Position numbers and translations under genes: made by a program. A stretch of DNA of 32,750 nucleotides from Candidatus Vecturithrix granuli (lineage in GTDB: Bacteria > Moduliflexota > Moduliflexia > Moduliflexales > Moduliflexaceae), in assembly GCA_000739535.1 (NCBI GenBank), contig DF820465.1, positions 1-32,750 of the forward strand, written 5' to 3'. The stretch's first letter is position 1. Each line of letters opens with the position of its first letter. Shown one piece after another: positions 16,505-26,000 of the stretch. Under the pieces are notes generated by a model. It was not told the origin of the DNA. It did no database searches and worked only from the letters and a program-made list of their open reading frames with translations.

Positions 16505-18913
16505 TTATTTTATATACCCTAATTCTTTAAGCTTTTTCACTGTTTCTTCATCTATGTCAGGAGAAGCTTGAGGTACTTTTCCCTGGTCTATGGTCTGCAA
16601 TTGGATGTTCTTCTGCCAACCAATAGAGGTATTTACAGTTTGCTGATACTCCTTTAACGCAGTTCGTAATCTTTCCAGAACATCAGGTTCTGCCTCAGCA
16701 ATATTATGTTGTTCGGCAGGATCTTTTTGAAGATCATACAGCTTTTCTACGTTACTTTTTGGAGAATAGAGGTATTTATATTGCTTCCATATAACCCCTT
16801 CATCAAATTCGGGACTGGATAAAGAAAAAAAGCTGTATTCTCTTTCAGGGGTTTTAAGTGCCTTGTCTTCAGAGTCAAAAAGTGATTCTCCATGAAAATA
16901 AGCAGGAACTGGTATATGATTCATTGCAAGTATTGTTGGAAGAATATCAATTGTCAGGACAGGAGAATCAATTTTCTGGGGATCAATATGCAAGCTTTTA
17001 GGATATTTTACCAGAAGAGGCACCTGTAATTCCTCATTATAAAGGCTCACCCCATGCCCCAGCCGGCCATGTTCCCAAAACTGTTCACCATGATCTGATG
17101 ACACGATGACAAGAGTTTCATCATACAATCCCTGAGAATGTAATTCGGCGATGATCTTTCCGAAGAATTCGTCGGCTAAGGCCAGGCCGGCATCATACAA
17201 ATCAACAATATAATCTTGTTGGCAGGCATCTCCGGGAGCATTTCTGTCAATAACAAAATTGTCTGCGCGATCGGAAAAGAGAACTTTAACACTGTCATCG
17301 AGGCAGGCTGCCTGGAAGTCAAGGAACTGTTCATCGTATGGAGCCACGGCCAGATAAGGGGTATGGGGCGGGATGACATGAATATGCAAAAAGAAGCGTT
17401 CCTGCTTGTTTTTTTGGAGCCAGCGTTGAATATCGTCAATATAAAATGGGTGCATTTTATGGTTCAAATTATCCTTATCTCTATTGTCAAAATCATTTGA
17501 AAGTCCATAAAAATTATCAAAAAAAGCATGGCTGGTGATGATTTGGGTAAAATAACCGTAGGGTTTTAAGAACGTCGGCAGGGTGGGATAGCTTCGACGC
17601 AATGGCAGCATACTTTCCAATTGCAGGTTGTCTGCTATTCGCCCGACTTGATGGGTTTTAGCATATAACGCCGTATAGTATGATGCAAAGGATGGCAGTG
17701 TCCAGGATACAGGGGTGTAACACTGGGTGTATTGGACGGTTTCTTGAGCGAAGGAATCAAGCTGTGGCGTCGTATTTCTTGTATAGCCATAAGAGGTGAT
17801 ATGATCTTTTCGTAACGCATCCAGTGTGATCAGAATGACATTATATTTAGGCGCCGAAACTTCCGAATAGATTCTCGGCTCACCCCATACTGCCAATATC
17901 TTCTGGGGTTCTACATTCGCTAACACATTAAATGACAGGCTAACGACTTTGCCTGCGAATTCGGACAGATCCACAGTATATTCTTGCCATGCTCGAAGTT
18001 TCGGTACGGCTATTTTTTCTGTAAAGACTTTTTGTTCATTGATATAAAAGGGCGAATTTAAGTCAGGTTGAAATTCTTTCACAACAATCGAGAACGTGAC
18101 ATCTGTTTTCTGGGATTTCACCGCCGGGTGAACGCCGAGAAAGAATTTCAGTGAAGAGTTCGGAGGGATATAACACTTTTCAAAGGCATAAGCGCTTTTA
18201 GGGGTCTGAATAATCCCGATTTTGGTGTCATCATCCAGCTTAATTCTGGAGATATTCACGACATGCTGGAGATCATGCGATGCATGGTCTGGAAAAGAAT
18301 AGTTTGGCAGATCCGGATCAAAATCTAAAGAAAAAAACTTTACGCCTAATTCGCGGGTATCTTCACTGACGCCTAAATCTTTCGGAGCAACAGCATAGGC
18401 GTAGGTAAAAGTCATGAGGTTTGGCCCTAATCTTAATACATTTTGTGGGATAGTGAACGCATATTCTCTGATCCCATATTGTAGTTCGAGGGTTGTCACC
18501 TGCTGACCATTCACCGTAATGTCAATAGTTTGCGTACGATCTTTTAATAGTGGGGCGCAAGTAATTGCCGCGTGGATATCCTGATGGTCAGCCAGATAAA
18601 ATTTTATCTGCGATTGTTTCCCGATCGACCAGATGAACCGCTTTTGCGATTCAGGATCCGTTACTGGCTCCCACCAGCCGCCTCCCAAATACTGTTTGCC
18701 AGCATGATCAAACACCATATAATCCAGAATTTGAAGAGCTTCTCCCCCGGGCTTTTGTGTGAAATCATGGCTAATTCGAGCACCTTTCTCTTCAGCGTTT
18801 TGATGGGCAGTCTCTCGACATCCTGAAAGTCCTCCCAAAAGCAGAAAGATCCCCCCCCAAAATAACCATAGCACTCTAATACTATGTATTGTGAATGTTC
18901 TTCTTTTCATCAT
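16505..18913 (-). CDS. Lipoprotein of the sulfatase/alkaline phosphatase superfamily, Thr in nucleophile position
   Basis: An 802-residue protein. The N-terminus is a lipoprotein signal (hydrophobic stretch then LSGC; +2 residue Arg suggests the outer membrane). About 300 residues of beta-rich sequence follow (residues ~40-350). The sulfatase fold then starts at YNVILITLDALRKDH, with a metal-binding Asp. SWTLPSFASYYTALY occupies the place of the C/S-x-P-x-R sulfatase signature, so T405 replaces the formylglycine Cys and Phe the Arg. VIVSSDHGEQFWEHGRLGHG is the second metal site. With Thr as nucleophile it is more like phosphoethanolamine/phosphoglycerol transferases or phosphodiesterases of the superfamily than a formylglycine sulfatase. 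It probably acts on the exported glycan or envelope lipid. GAGGAAAA precedes two possible ATGs (18913/18910). Confidence 0.85.
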   Translation of the reverse strand: MMKRRTFTIHSIRVLWLFWGGIFLLLGGLSGCRETAHQNAEEKGARISHDFTQKPGGEALQILDYMVFDHAGKQYLGGGWWEPVTDPESQKRFIWSIGKQSQIKFYLADHQDIHAAITCAPLLKDRTQTIDITVNGQQVTTLELQYGIREYAFTIPQNVLRLGPNLMTFTYAYAVAPKDLGVSEDTRELGVKFFSLDFDPDLPNYSFPDHASHDLQHVVNISRIKLDDDTKIGIIQTPKSAYAFEKCYIPPNSSLKFFLGVHPAVKSQKTDVTFSIVVKEFQPDLNSPFYINEQKVFTEKIAVPKLRAWQEYTVDLSEFAGKVVSLSFNVLANVEPQKILAVWGEPRIYSEVSAPKYNVILITLDALRKDHITSYGYTRNTTPQLDSFAQETVQYTQCYTPVSWTLPSFASYYTALYAKTHQVGRIADNLQLESMLPLRRSYPTLPTFLKPYGYFTQIITSHAFFDNFYGLSNDFDNRDKDNLNHKMHPFYIDDIQRWLQKNKQERFFLHIHVIPPHTPYLAVAPYDEQFLDFQAACLDDSVKVLFSDRADNFVIDRNAPGDACQQDYIVDLYDAGLALADEFFGKIIAELHSQGLYDETLVIVSSDHGEQFWEHGRLGHGVSLYNEELQVPLLVKYPKSLHIDPQKIDSPVLTIDILPTILAMNHIPVPAYFHGESLFDSEDKALKTPEREYSFFSLSSPEFDEGVIWKQYKYLYSPKSNVEKLYDLQKDPAEQHNIAEAEPDVLERLRTALKEYQQTVNTSIGWQKNIQLQTIDQGKVPQASPDIDEETVKKLKELGYIK

Positions 18914-19045
18914 TTTTTCCTCATTCTCTCCCCGTTCTTTTATTTTTCATGAGCCATTGTTATTTGCTTTGAACAGCTCTTACGAACATGAAGGTTTTAC
19001 AAGTGACAGTATCTCATTCATTGCTTTTGAATCTCAGGATAGGAT

Positions 19046-20227
19046 TTATAGGACCTTCCGATATTTCCAATGAACTTTCCGAAAATGATATCGCTGATAC
19101 ACCCAATAGTTCCAGGCATACCGAAGTTGTGAAAATGACTGAGCGGCCTCCTGAAAACCAGTGAGATGAACATGCGCTAGGTTCGCTGCTGAAAAATGAC
19201 TTGCCCGCTGTCTGCCTTTTACAATAAGCTGTTGACGCAAATTTTCATTCTTCCATACTCGTTCGATTGCACTACCAATACTTTCTGGGAATAAGGGATC
19301 GAAATATTCAACAACATCCCCTCCGACTTCAGGAAGCGACGTGACATTCGAAGCCACCACCGGGCAACCCGCTATCATCGCTTCGACCACGGGAATTCCA
19401 AATCCCTCAAACAATGAAGGAAAGACCATCATTTTAGCCCTGGTGTACAAATAGGCTAATTCTTCAATTGAGACATACCCGACATAAAAAACCTGTCCGT
19501 CAAGCCCATATTCAGAGACTTTTTGAACCAGAGGGTAATTATTGGGTACATTATCGTAGCCAGTAAAAACTACATTGATCCTTAACCCTCTTTCCCTTTT
19601 CAACCATTGTAAAGCCCGGAGCAAACTATCGTGATTTTTATGATGCCAGTGGTTGGCCGGATAAAAGATAAAATCTCCGTCTGGCAGGGGAGCCTGCAGG
19701 GGATGAGCAATATGCATCGCTCGGTAGAAGCGTTCGTCAGCACACAGGTGAGCAACAATCACTTTCTTTGGTGAAAGGCGATGAGATTTTACAATGGTTT
19801 TCTTAGAGAACTCAGAGATTGTCAGCACACGGTCTGCCATTTTGGTTGAGCCACCATAATGATAGGCCCGGTTGAATAATGCGATCCCTGTAAAATTTTC
19901 AGGATAAAACACTTCCTGAATATCTACTAACGTTACAACGGTTGGAATAGGTAAAGGTCTGGGCCATAACGATCCAAATGGGCAAAAATACAAATCAATT
20001 TTATCTAAATGGCATTTGATCTCCATCTGGTCATGTAACAAGATCGCATGATCTTGCCAGCGTGTATTTTCCATTTGCTTCAATTCTTCGGCATTGTGCG
20101 GAAAATGAAAAAAGATATATTCGTGTTGATCATCTTTCTTGAGTAATTCATGAAAGAGGTTGAAGAAATATTGTTTAATCCCACCAACGCTTGGTTGAAG
20201 TAAAAAACAGTTTACTCCGATACGCAT
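19046..20227 (-). CDS. GT4-family glycosyltransferase
   Basis: A 393-residue cytoplasmic GT-B enzyme. It starts MRIGVNCFLLQPSVGGIKQY, a typical N-terminal glycine-rich loop. LTISEFSKKTI and IFYPANHWHHKNHDSLLRAL mark the linker and second Rossmann domain. The EX7E motif of GT4 is E-GFGIPVV-E in FPSLFEGFGIPVVEAM, preceding AGCPVVASNVTSLPEV. It should add a hexose-type residue from an NDP-sugar to the growing glycan. An AGAAGG-type ribosome binding site is 8 bases before the ATG. It lies 97 bases after the GT2-methyltransferase gene, with no obvious terminator between, so it is probably cotranscribed. Confidence 0.9.
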   Translation of the reverse strand: MRIGVNCFLLQPSVGGIKQYFFNLFHELLKKDDQHEYIFFHFPHNAEELKQMENTRWQDHAILLHDQMEIKCHLDKIDLYFCPFGSLWPRPLPIPTVVTLVDIQEVFYPENFTGIALFNRAYHYGGSTKMADRVLTISEFSKKTIVKSHRLSPKKVIVAHLCADERFYRAMHIAHPLQAPLPDGDFIFYPANHWHHKNHDSLLRALQWLKRERGLRINVVFTGYDNVPNNYPLVQKVSEYGLDGQVFYVGYVSIEELAYLYTRAKMMVFPSLFEGFGIPVVEAMIAGCPVVASNVTSLPEVGGDVVEYFDPLFPESIGSAIERVWKNENLRQQLIVKGRQRASHFSAANLAHVHLTGFQEAAQSFSQLRYAWNYWVYQRYHFRKVHWKYRKVL

Positions 20228-20324
20228 GATTTAGCCTTCTGTTCGGATAGTTTATTATTGAAACCTCTAAAACACCCAACGATCTCCTAAGTCCGTCTCA
20301 TGATAGTTCAATCCATTTTATGCC

Positions 20325-22130
20325 TCACATTAAGCCATGTTCGATCGATCTGGATTGCAGCGATTTTTTTGCAATTCCGCTGATACGTTGAACCGGGTGA
20401 GGTCTCTGGTCTGGATCTGTGACGAGCCAATGTTGGACGCACTCTAAGCCTGCGGCTCTGAGCCAGGAATCAAAGCAGGCCACATTAGGGATGAACCAGT
20501 TAGAATGATCGTTCTTATACTTCCCGGAGTAAAATAAAGTTAATGGAATCTCAGCCGCGTTTAAACGAGCAAGGCTCTCCAACAGCTCCTGGGCAATCGG
20601 CTCCCCCTCAATCGTCTCGGCATAATGTAGGCAACATTCCCCTTCAAACAAAACAACTCCATCTTCAGCAAGCATTTTCTCGATTTCCTCAAAGGCCATC
20701 ACCGGATCTTTCAAATGGTAAAAGACACCGAAGAAACAGATTATATCAAACGATCCTTTTCCACTTAAAAGCTGAGATAACTCATAAACACTCCCCTGAA
20801 TATATGTGACCTTTGATTGCAAAATCTCTTTGGCCGTATTAAAACCGGTACGATTTGGATCTTGAATATCAAGCGCAACAACTTCAGCGCCTCTGGCTTC
20901 AAGTTCAAATGCTGCCGGTCCATCCCAGGTTCCGATATCAAGCGCACGCTTTCCTGAAAGATTTCGTGGGATTCCCAGCCAATCTAACAATGATTTCGCA
21001 TTAAATTGACATATACCCGGCGTAATCACTCCCGGAAGCAGCTCATACGAATGGTACCAGGACACCTTTGAGATTTTTTCCTCAATCGAGGGAGGAGTCA
21101 TAAATTTCATACTCGCCTCCTCAACTTCTAAAAGATATGCTCTCGATTTTTTTCTGACGCGATCAAAAGTTCTCCTTTTCTCAAGAATACTCAACGTCTG
21201 TTTCATAAGAAACAGGAATGTCTTAATATAATCTTTTGTTTCCTGAAGTTCCACTCTTTGTTCTGTCCTCTTTACCAATTGCCCTATAAACATAAGGAAA
21301 GGAACAACAAGTTTCTCGGTAAAAATAGAATAGCAGATTCTGGCAATACAACCGAGTGGATAATTTTCAACCAGGGTCAGCAAGCAATTCCTGCGATACA
21401 AATACATTTTCCGCTGAATATCTTTTCCCATTGCCTGGCTTTCAAAATGATAAGTCACGAGAGAAGGTTCATAAAGGACATCATAACCTACCAGATGAAT
21501 TCGCATACTGAGATCTATATCTTCCACAGGGTAAAAATATTTCGGATCGAATTCTCCCACCATCTCAAATACATCGCGCCGCAAAATCGTGCCTGCCGAA
21601 CATGATCCTAACACTATTCTTGAGATTTCATACTTCCCATCAGTATGCGCTTTCGAATAGTTATAATAAAAACCTCCCAATATACATCCCAGCCTATACA
21701 CGCCGCAATCGAGAAGAATCTCTTTATCAGAACCTTTGACGATCATAGAAGCCAATTGACCAATATTCGGATGCTCTTCCATGACATGTAACGCTTTAGC
21801 AAGCCATTCAGCATCCTCTACAAAGACATCATCATCAAAAATCACGATATACGGGCTATGTCCTGTTCGAATCGCAATATTTCTATTGTAAGCAGGGCCA
21901 TAATTCTCGGCTTGCTCGATCACCTGTACCCATGGAAACTGTTCTTTAACAATTGCGACGGTGTTATCAAGGGAGTGATCGTCTATAACAGTGCAAGTAT
22001 AATGGGGGTATGTTTGATTTTTGATTGAGGTTAATAGCCCTGGCAGATACTTACCCCCATTGTATGTCGGGATAATAATATCTATTTTGGTATTTTCTTT
22101 GTATCCAGTCATTTCACTATTCATCAACAC
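20325..22130 (-). CDS. GT2 glycosyltransferase fused to SAM-dependent methyltransferase
   Basis: A 601-residue fusion. Residues ~15-300 are a GT-A family 2 glycosyltransferase (DIIIPTYNGGKYLPGLL, VIDDHSLDNT, YIVIFDDDVFVED as the metal/nucleotide site, YFYPVEDIDLSMR downstream). Residues ~350-595 form a class I methyltransferase: KRALDIGTWDGPAAFELEAR is the glycine-rich loop, VVALDIQD the acidic strand end, FDIICFFGVFYHLKDP motif-like. It resembles the tRNA-mo5U34 (CmoB)/DUF1698-type and sugar O-methyltransferases near glycan loci. A chain-growing transferase with its own methyl-capping domain is plausible, since terminal methylation can stop elongation in ABC-dependent O-antigens. The frame begins with GTG at 22130; ATG 22124 or 22112 are alternatives. 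It starts 13 bases after the preceding GT2 stop. Confidence 0.85.
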   Translation of the reverse strand: MLMNSEMTGYKENTKIDIIIPTYNGGKYLPGLLTSIKNQTYPHYTCTVIDDHSLDNTVAIVKEQFPWVQVIEQAENYGPAYNRNIAIRTGHSPYIVIFDDDVFVEDAEWLAKALHVMEEHPNIGQLASMIVKGSDKEILLDCGVYRLGCILGGFYYNYSKAHTDGKYEISRIVLGSCSAGTILRRDVFEMVGEFDPKYFYPVEDIDLSMRIHLVGYDVLYEPSLVTYHFESQAMGKDIQRKMYLYRRNCLLTLVENYPLGCIARICYSIFTEKLVVPFLMFIGQLVKRTEQRVELQETKDYIKTFLFLMKQTLSILEKRRTFDRVRKKSRAYLLEVEEASMKFMTPPSIEEKISKVSWYHSYELLPGVITPGICQFNAKSLLDWLGIPRNLSGKRALDIGTWDGPAAFELEARGAEVVALDIQDPNRTGFNTAKEILQSKVTYIQGSVYELSQLLSGKGSFDIICFFGVFYHLKDPVMAFEEIEKMLAEDGVVLFEGECCLHYAETIEGEPIAQELLESLARLNAAEIPLTLFYSGKYKNDHSNWFIPNVACFDSWLRAAGLECVQHWLVTDPDQRPHPVQRISGIAKKSLQSRSIEHGLM

Positions 22131-22143
22131 AATATCTCAAACA

Positions 22144-23091
22144 TCATGGTATAGCTGCCAATCGATTGAGATAATTTGCCAATTCCTGATAGATTTTTTG
22201 AAATCTTTGTTGGATGTCAGCCTCCTCTTCAGGCATGGCTAATTTCCAAAAATACTGATGTAACAAAGGCAGAGTTTTCATCTTCATTCTGCCCTCTAGT
22301 TTTAAATCCCTGGCTTCAAGATGTTTAATCACATATTCGAAAAGATAGACCAGGTACGGTTTCAATCTGAAATATTCTGGCCGTCTTACATGACTGCGAA
22401 AAAGAATTGACCAGACTTCAAATAAGCGTTTAATTGATCCGGAACTGGTTTTCGCGTCTTTATGCAGCCTGGCAATAGCCACAAAATGCTTTGCCCGGTA
22501 GAAACGCATATTCATGGACTCCAAACGCAGAAAGAGATCATAATCCATTAACCAATTCAAATCAATGTTAACCCCCCCTGCTGCCTGCCAGACTTTCCGT
22601 AGGATACAGGTTCCGGGTTGCTGAATAAGCAAGCGCTTTTTGGCAAGATCCCCGGGTAGACAGGTTTCTGTGCCTATTGCCGGAGTAATCCCTTGAGGTA
22701 GAATAAAAATACCATCGCCATACACCACATCGGCGCCAACCTGTTCAGCTTCCCTGAGCATTTCCGCTACAGAAGGCAGGAGTATATCATCCGCACACAG
22801 CCAGGTGACCCATCGGCCTATTGCACGAGAAATGCCCTTATTAATAGCATCACTCTGACCTGCATCTTTTTCATTATAATGAAACCAGCGTTGTCTATTT
22901 CCACAAAACTCATCAAGAATCTCTGTTGTTCCATCTGTACTCAGCGCATTTTGAAAAATAACTTCACAATCCACTAATTGAGCGAGGGAAACTAATGATT
23001 CAAGTGTGTCCCTGATATATTTGGCTCCATTATATACAGGAACAACAATTGACAATATTGGTTCAGCGGTAATAGGATAAATTTGTGTCAT
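22144..23091 (-). CDS. GT2-family glycosyltransferase
   Basis: A 315-residue GT-A glycosyltransferase. LSIVVPVYNGAKYIRDTLESL is the family start, DCEVIFQNALSTDGTTEIL the nucleotide-binding strand (N where many have D), and WVTWLCADDILLP the DXD-like metal site. A glycine-rich acceptor region follows (GADVVYGDGIFILP). The C-terminal third is basic and helical, without clear membrane spans, so it acts at the cytoplasmic face. The gene starts 8 bases after the stop of the large fusion gene and ends 13 bases before the next one, consistent with one transcript. The donor sugar cannot be deduced. Confidence 0.9.
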   Translation of the reverse strand: MTQIYPITAEPILSIVVPVYNGAKYIRDTLESLVSLAQLVDCEVIFQNALSTDGTTEILDEFCGNRQRWFHYNEKDAGQSDAINKGISRAIGRWVTWLCADDILLPSVAEMLREAEQVGADVVYGDGIFILPQGITPAIGTETCLPGDLAKKRLLIQQPGTCILRKVWQAAGGVNIDLNWLMDYDLFLRLESMNMRFYRAKHFVAIARLHKDAKTSSGSIKRLFEVWSILFRSHVRRPEYFRLKPYLVYLFEYVIKHLEARDLKLEGRMKMKTLPLLHQYFWKLAMPEEEADIQQRFQKIYQELANYLNRLAAIP

Positions 23092-23099
23092 AGTTCCAT

Positions 23100-26000
23100 T
23101 TATACAAGGTGTAAACGACGAAACACTTTTACAAACAATTTCTGCTGCAATTCATTCAGTTGTTGCTGAATTCGGACGCGGTCGGTTTCACTCTCGGTCA
23201 ACCGCGTCTGAAGTTCTTCAATCACCTTCAACCGTTCGGCGCGGTCGGTGTCACTTTCGGACAGAGATGTTTGTAATTGTTGAATGACCTTCAATCGTTC
23301 GGCGCGGTCGGTTTCGCTTTCGGACAGAGATGTTTGTAATTGTTGAATGACCTTCAACCGTTCGGCGCGATCGGTTTCGCTCTCGGACAGAGATGTTTGT
23401 AATTGTTGAATGACCTTCAATCGTTCGGCGCGATCGGTTTCGCTCTCGGTCAAGTGCGTCTGAAGTTCTTCGATAACTTTCAGGCGGTTAGCGCGGTCGG
23501 TATCGATCTCGGCTAACTGTTCATGAAGTTCCTGGATGACCTTCAGTCGTTCGGCGCGGTCGGTTTCGCTCTCGGTCAAGCGCATCTGAAGTTCTTCGAT
23601 GACTTTCAGGCGGTTAGCGCGGTCGGTATCAATCTCCGCTAACTGCTCATGAAGTTCCTGGATGACCTTCAGTCGCTCGGCGCGGTCAGTTTCGCTATAT
23701 TTCAGAAACTCTACTGTTTTGATACAGAAATTAAAAAGCTGCTCGTATGTACCTTTTTCTTCAACAACTTTATAATCTCCTTTCCCTTGTAAGATATCAT
23801 CCACTATAGGCATGATATGTTGTAAAATCAATTCAGCAGGTAACGAATTGATACAATACGTCTCGTTAAACAGGCAATTCCAACTACAGTAGAAGCAAGG
23901 GAGGGGCGCGACAAACACTCGTCCTCTGGTCGTACACGGCGCAAAACGAGGCCAGTGACCTCCGCCAAAGATCGCAAACACCGGGATATTCAGGGCAGCG
24001 GCAAAGTGCATCAGGCCGGTATCGTTTCCTAAATAGCAGCATGCTTTCTGCGCTAATGCAGCTATCAGAGGAATTTCGCCATCTTTTCCTATCCAGCATA
24101 CGGGGTTTGCCCCGTATTGTCGGGCGAATTCAAGCACATTGTCGAGAATCGGTTTTTCGCTTGTATGGCCAATGAGTAAGGCGCGCATGTCGTAAATTTT
24201 TTCAAGCTCTGCAAGGCCGGCCGCAAAATGTTCGGCCGGCCATTGTTTGATCCGCACAGTGGCGATACCCGCAGGACAGCAAAAGATAAAACGCCCCGCT
24301 GGCAATTGAAAATCTGCCAGGATCTCTTCTGCGCGTGTTTCAATGTCTGGAGGAATGACAAGCTGAGGCTGAGGCAAGGGCGACGTTTGTCCGCTGAGTC
24401 GTTCCCACAACACTTGATATTTGGCAGTCTCATGGCTTCTTTCTTCTACTAGAACGATTTCATCGTATGGGCATCGGCTGAATGCTTGTCCCAACGCCGT
24501 CAAGGTTTTTTGCAGTTCCGCAGTCATCTCATGGCCGTGACCTGCGGTGATCCGTCTGGCAGACGAACACCGCACAGCCAAAAGATCGTCAATCCAGGTG
24601 CGATTGTACGCCGTTGTGAGCAGCAGATCATAGGAATCATCTTGAAAGGTGTTCAGAAAAGAGAGCACATTTTCTTGATTCGGTTCATTCTTATAGGGAT
24701 GAATCCTGATGGTTCTCCACTGGACTCGTTCAGGGAACAGGGATTGTAATTGATCGTAACCTTCTCGCACGAGCAGCGTTATTCTGGCATCCGGGACAAA
24801 ATCGAGCAAGGCTTGCAGAAAGCCTTGCAGGAGCACAATATCACCAAAGGTATCGAAGCGCGGGATCAGGATATTACGGCATGATTGCAGATCAAATTGC
24901 TCAACGTTCACCTGTTTCTCAGTTTGGTTTTTCATGTCAGCATGTTGCTTTGTTAAGATTGCTGCCCCGACCACATAATTGTGATGCGGCGCAGATTGTA
25001 AGTGCCATTGGATGAATTCAGCACAATCTTCAATATTCCAGTGCGGTTGTTGTCCGTCGTTGTCAAAGGCCGGATGATTCCAAATCCATTCTTCAAATTC
25101 CTTCATGGTTAAGGCTTTCCCATTCCATTCCGGAAAGGTCATACCCATGTCCGGTTCACAAATATCAAAAGAAATCGCCAATGTTCCACCGGGGTTTAAT
25201 ACTCGCGCCACTTCGTTGACGGCGCGAACTTTATCAGATTGGTGTTCAATCACCGAAAAACTTGTGACCACATCAAAGGCGTCATCGGCAAAGGGCAAAA
25301 TTTCATCAGTGACAATGCGCCAATCAACCGTCAAGCCGGTTTCCTGTTTGATCTTTTCCCATGTCGGAATCCATTGCGCATCAGTTTCAACCAGAGTCAC
25401 CTGTGCGCCTAATGATGCGAAAAACCAGGGCATGGGGCTGAGTTCGCTGCCAAAATCAAGCACGCGCATATTGGGCCAATCAAGCGAAGATAAGCCATGA
25501 AACCAAAGCCAGGGATATTCCCAGACTTTGGACCAGTTGGTAAATGTACGTAGTGAAAACTGGGCTGCAAGGGCATTCAACTGCTGCATAAACCGTACAA
25601 ATTTTTCTGATTTTACTTCTGCAACTGACACTAAGGCTAATAAGGGAACGGGCTGCTCTCTTCTACTTTTCATCGTGTTTTGCAGTGAAACATTCACCTG
25701 TTCTATGATAGGAGCCAATAAATTTTTATAACGGTTAATAGTTGTGTCTCTCAATCCCAATAAGCGGGAGCGTTCATCATCCCGTGTATCGAGAAACTTA
25801 CGAACGTGCTGTATAACTTCAATTACATCGAGCTCGCGCACATGATAACGGGGGATACCGATATAATCGCCAATCATAGCCCGGGTATCATTTCCTAAAA
25901 TAATAGCCGGAACGCCAAATCCTGCTGCGCACACAGCGCCATGTACTCGATTCGCCACAACGATATGACATGCGGCATATACATCAAAATAGTCGCGCCA

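Noticed and set aside
23150-23700. Regular 63-base repeats that could suggest a CRISPR-like array
   Set aside because: The repeats are contiguous without unique spacers, keep the reading frame of the large fusion gene, and encode a heptad coiled coil.
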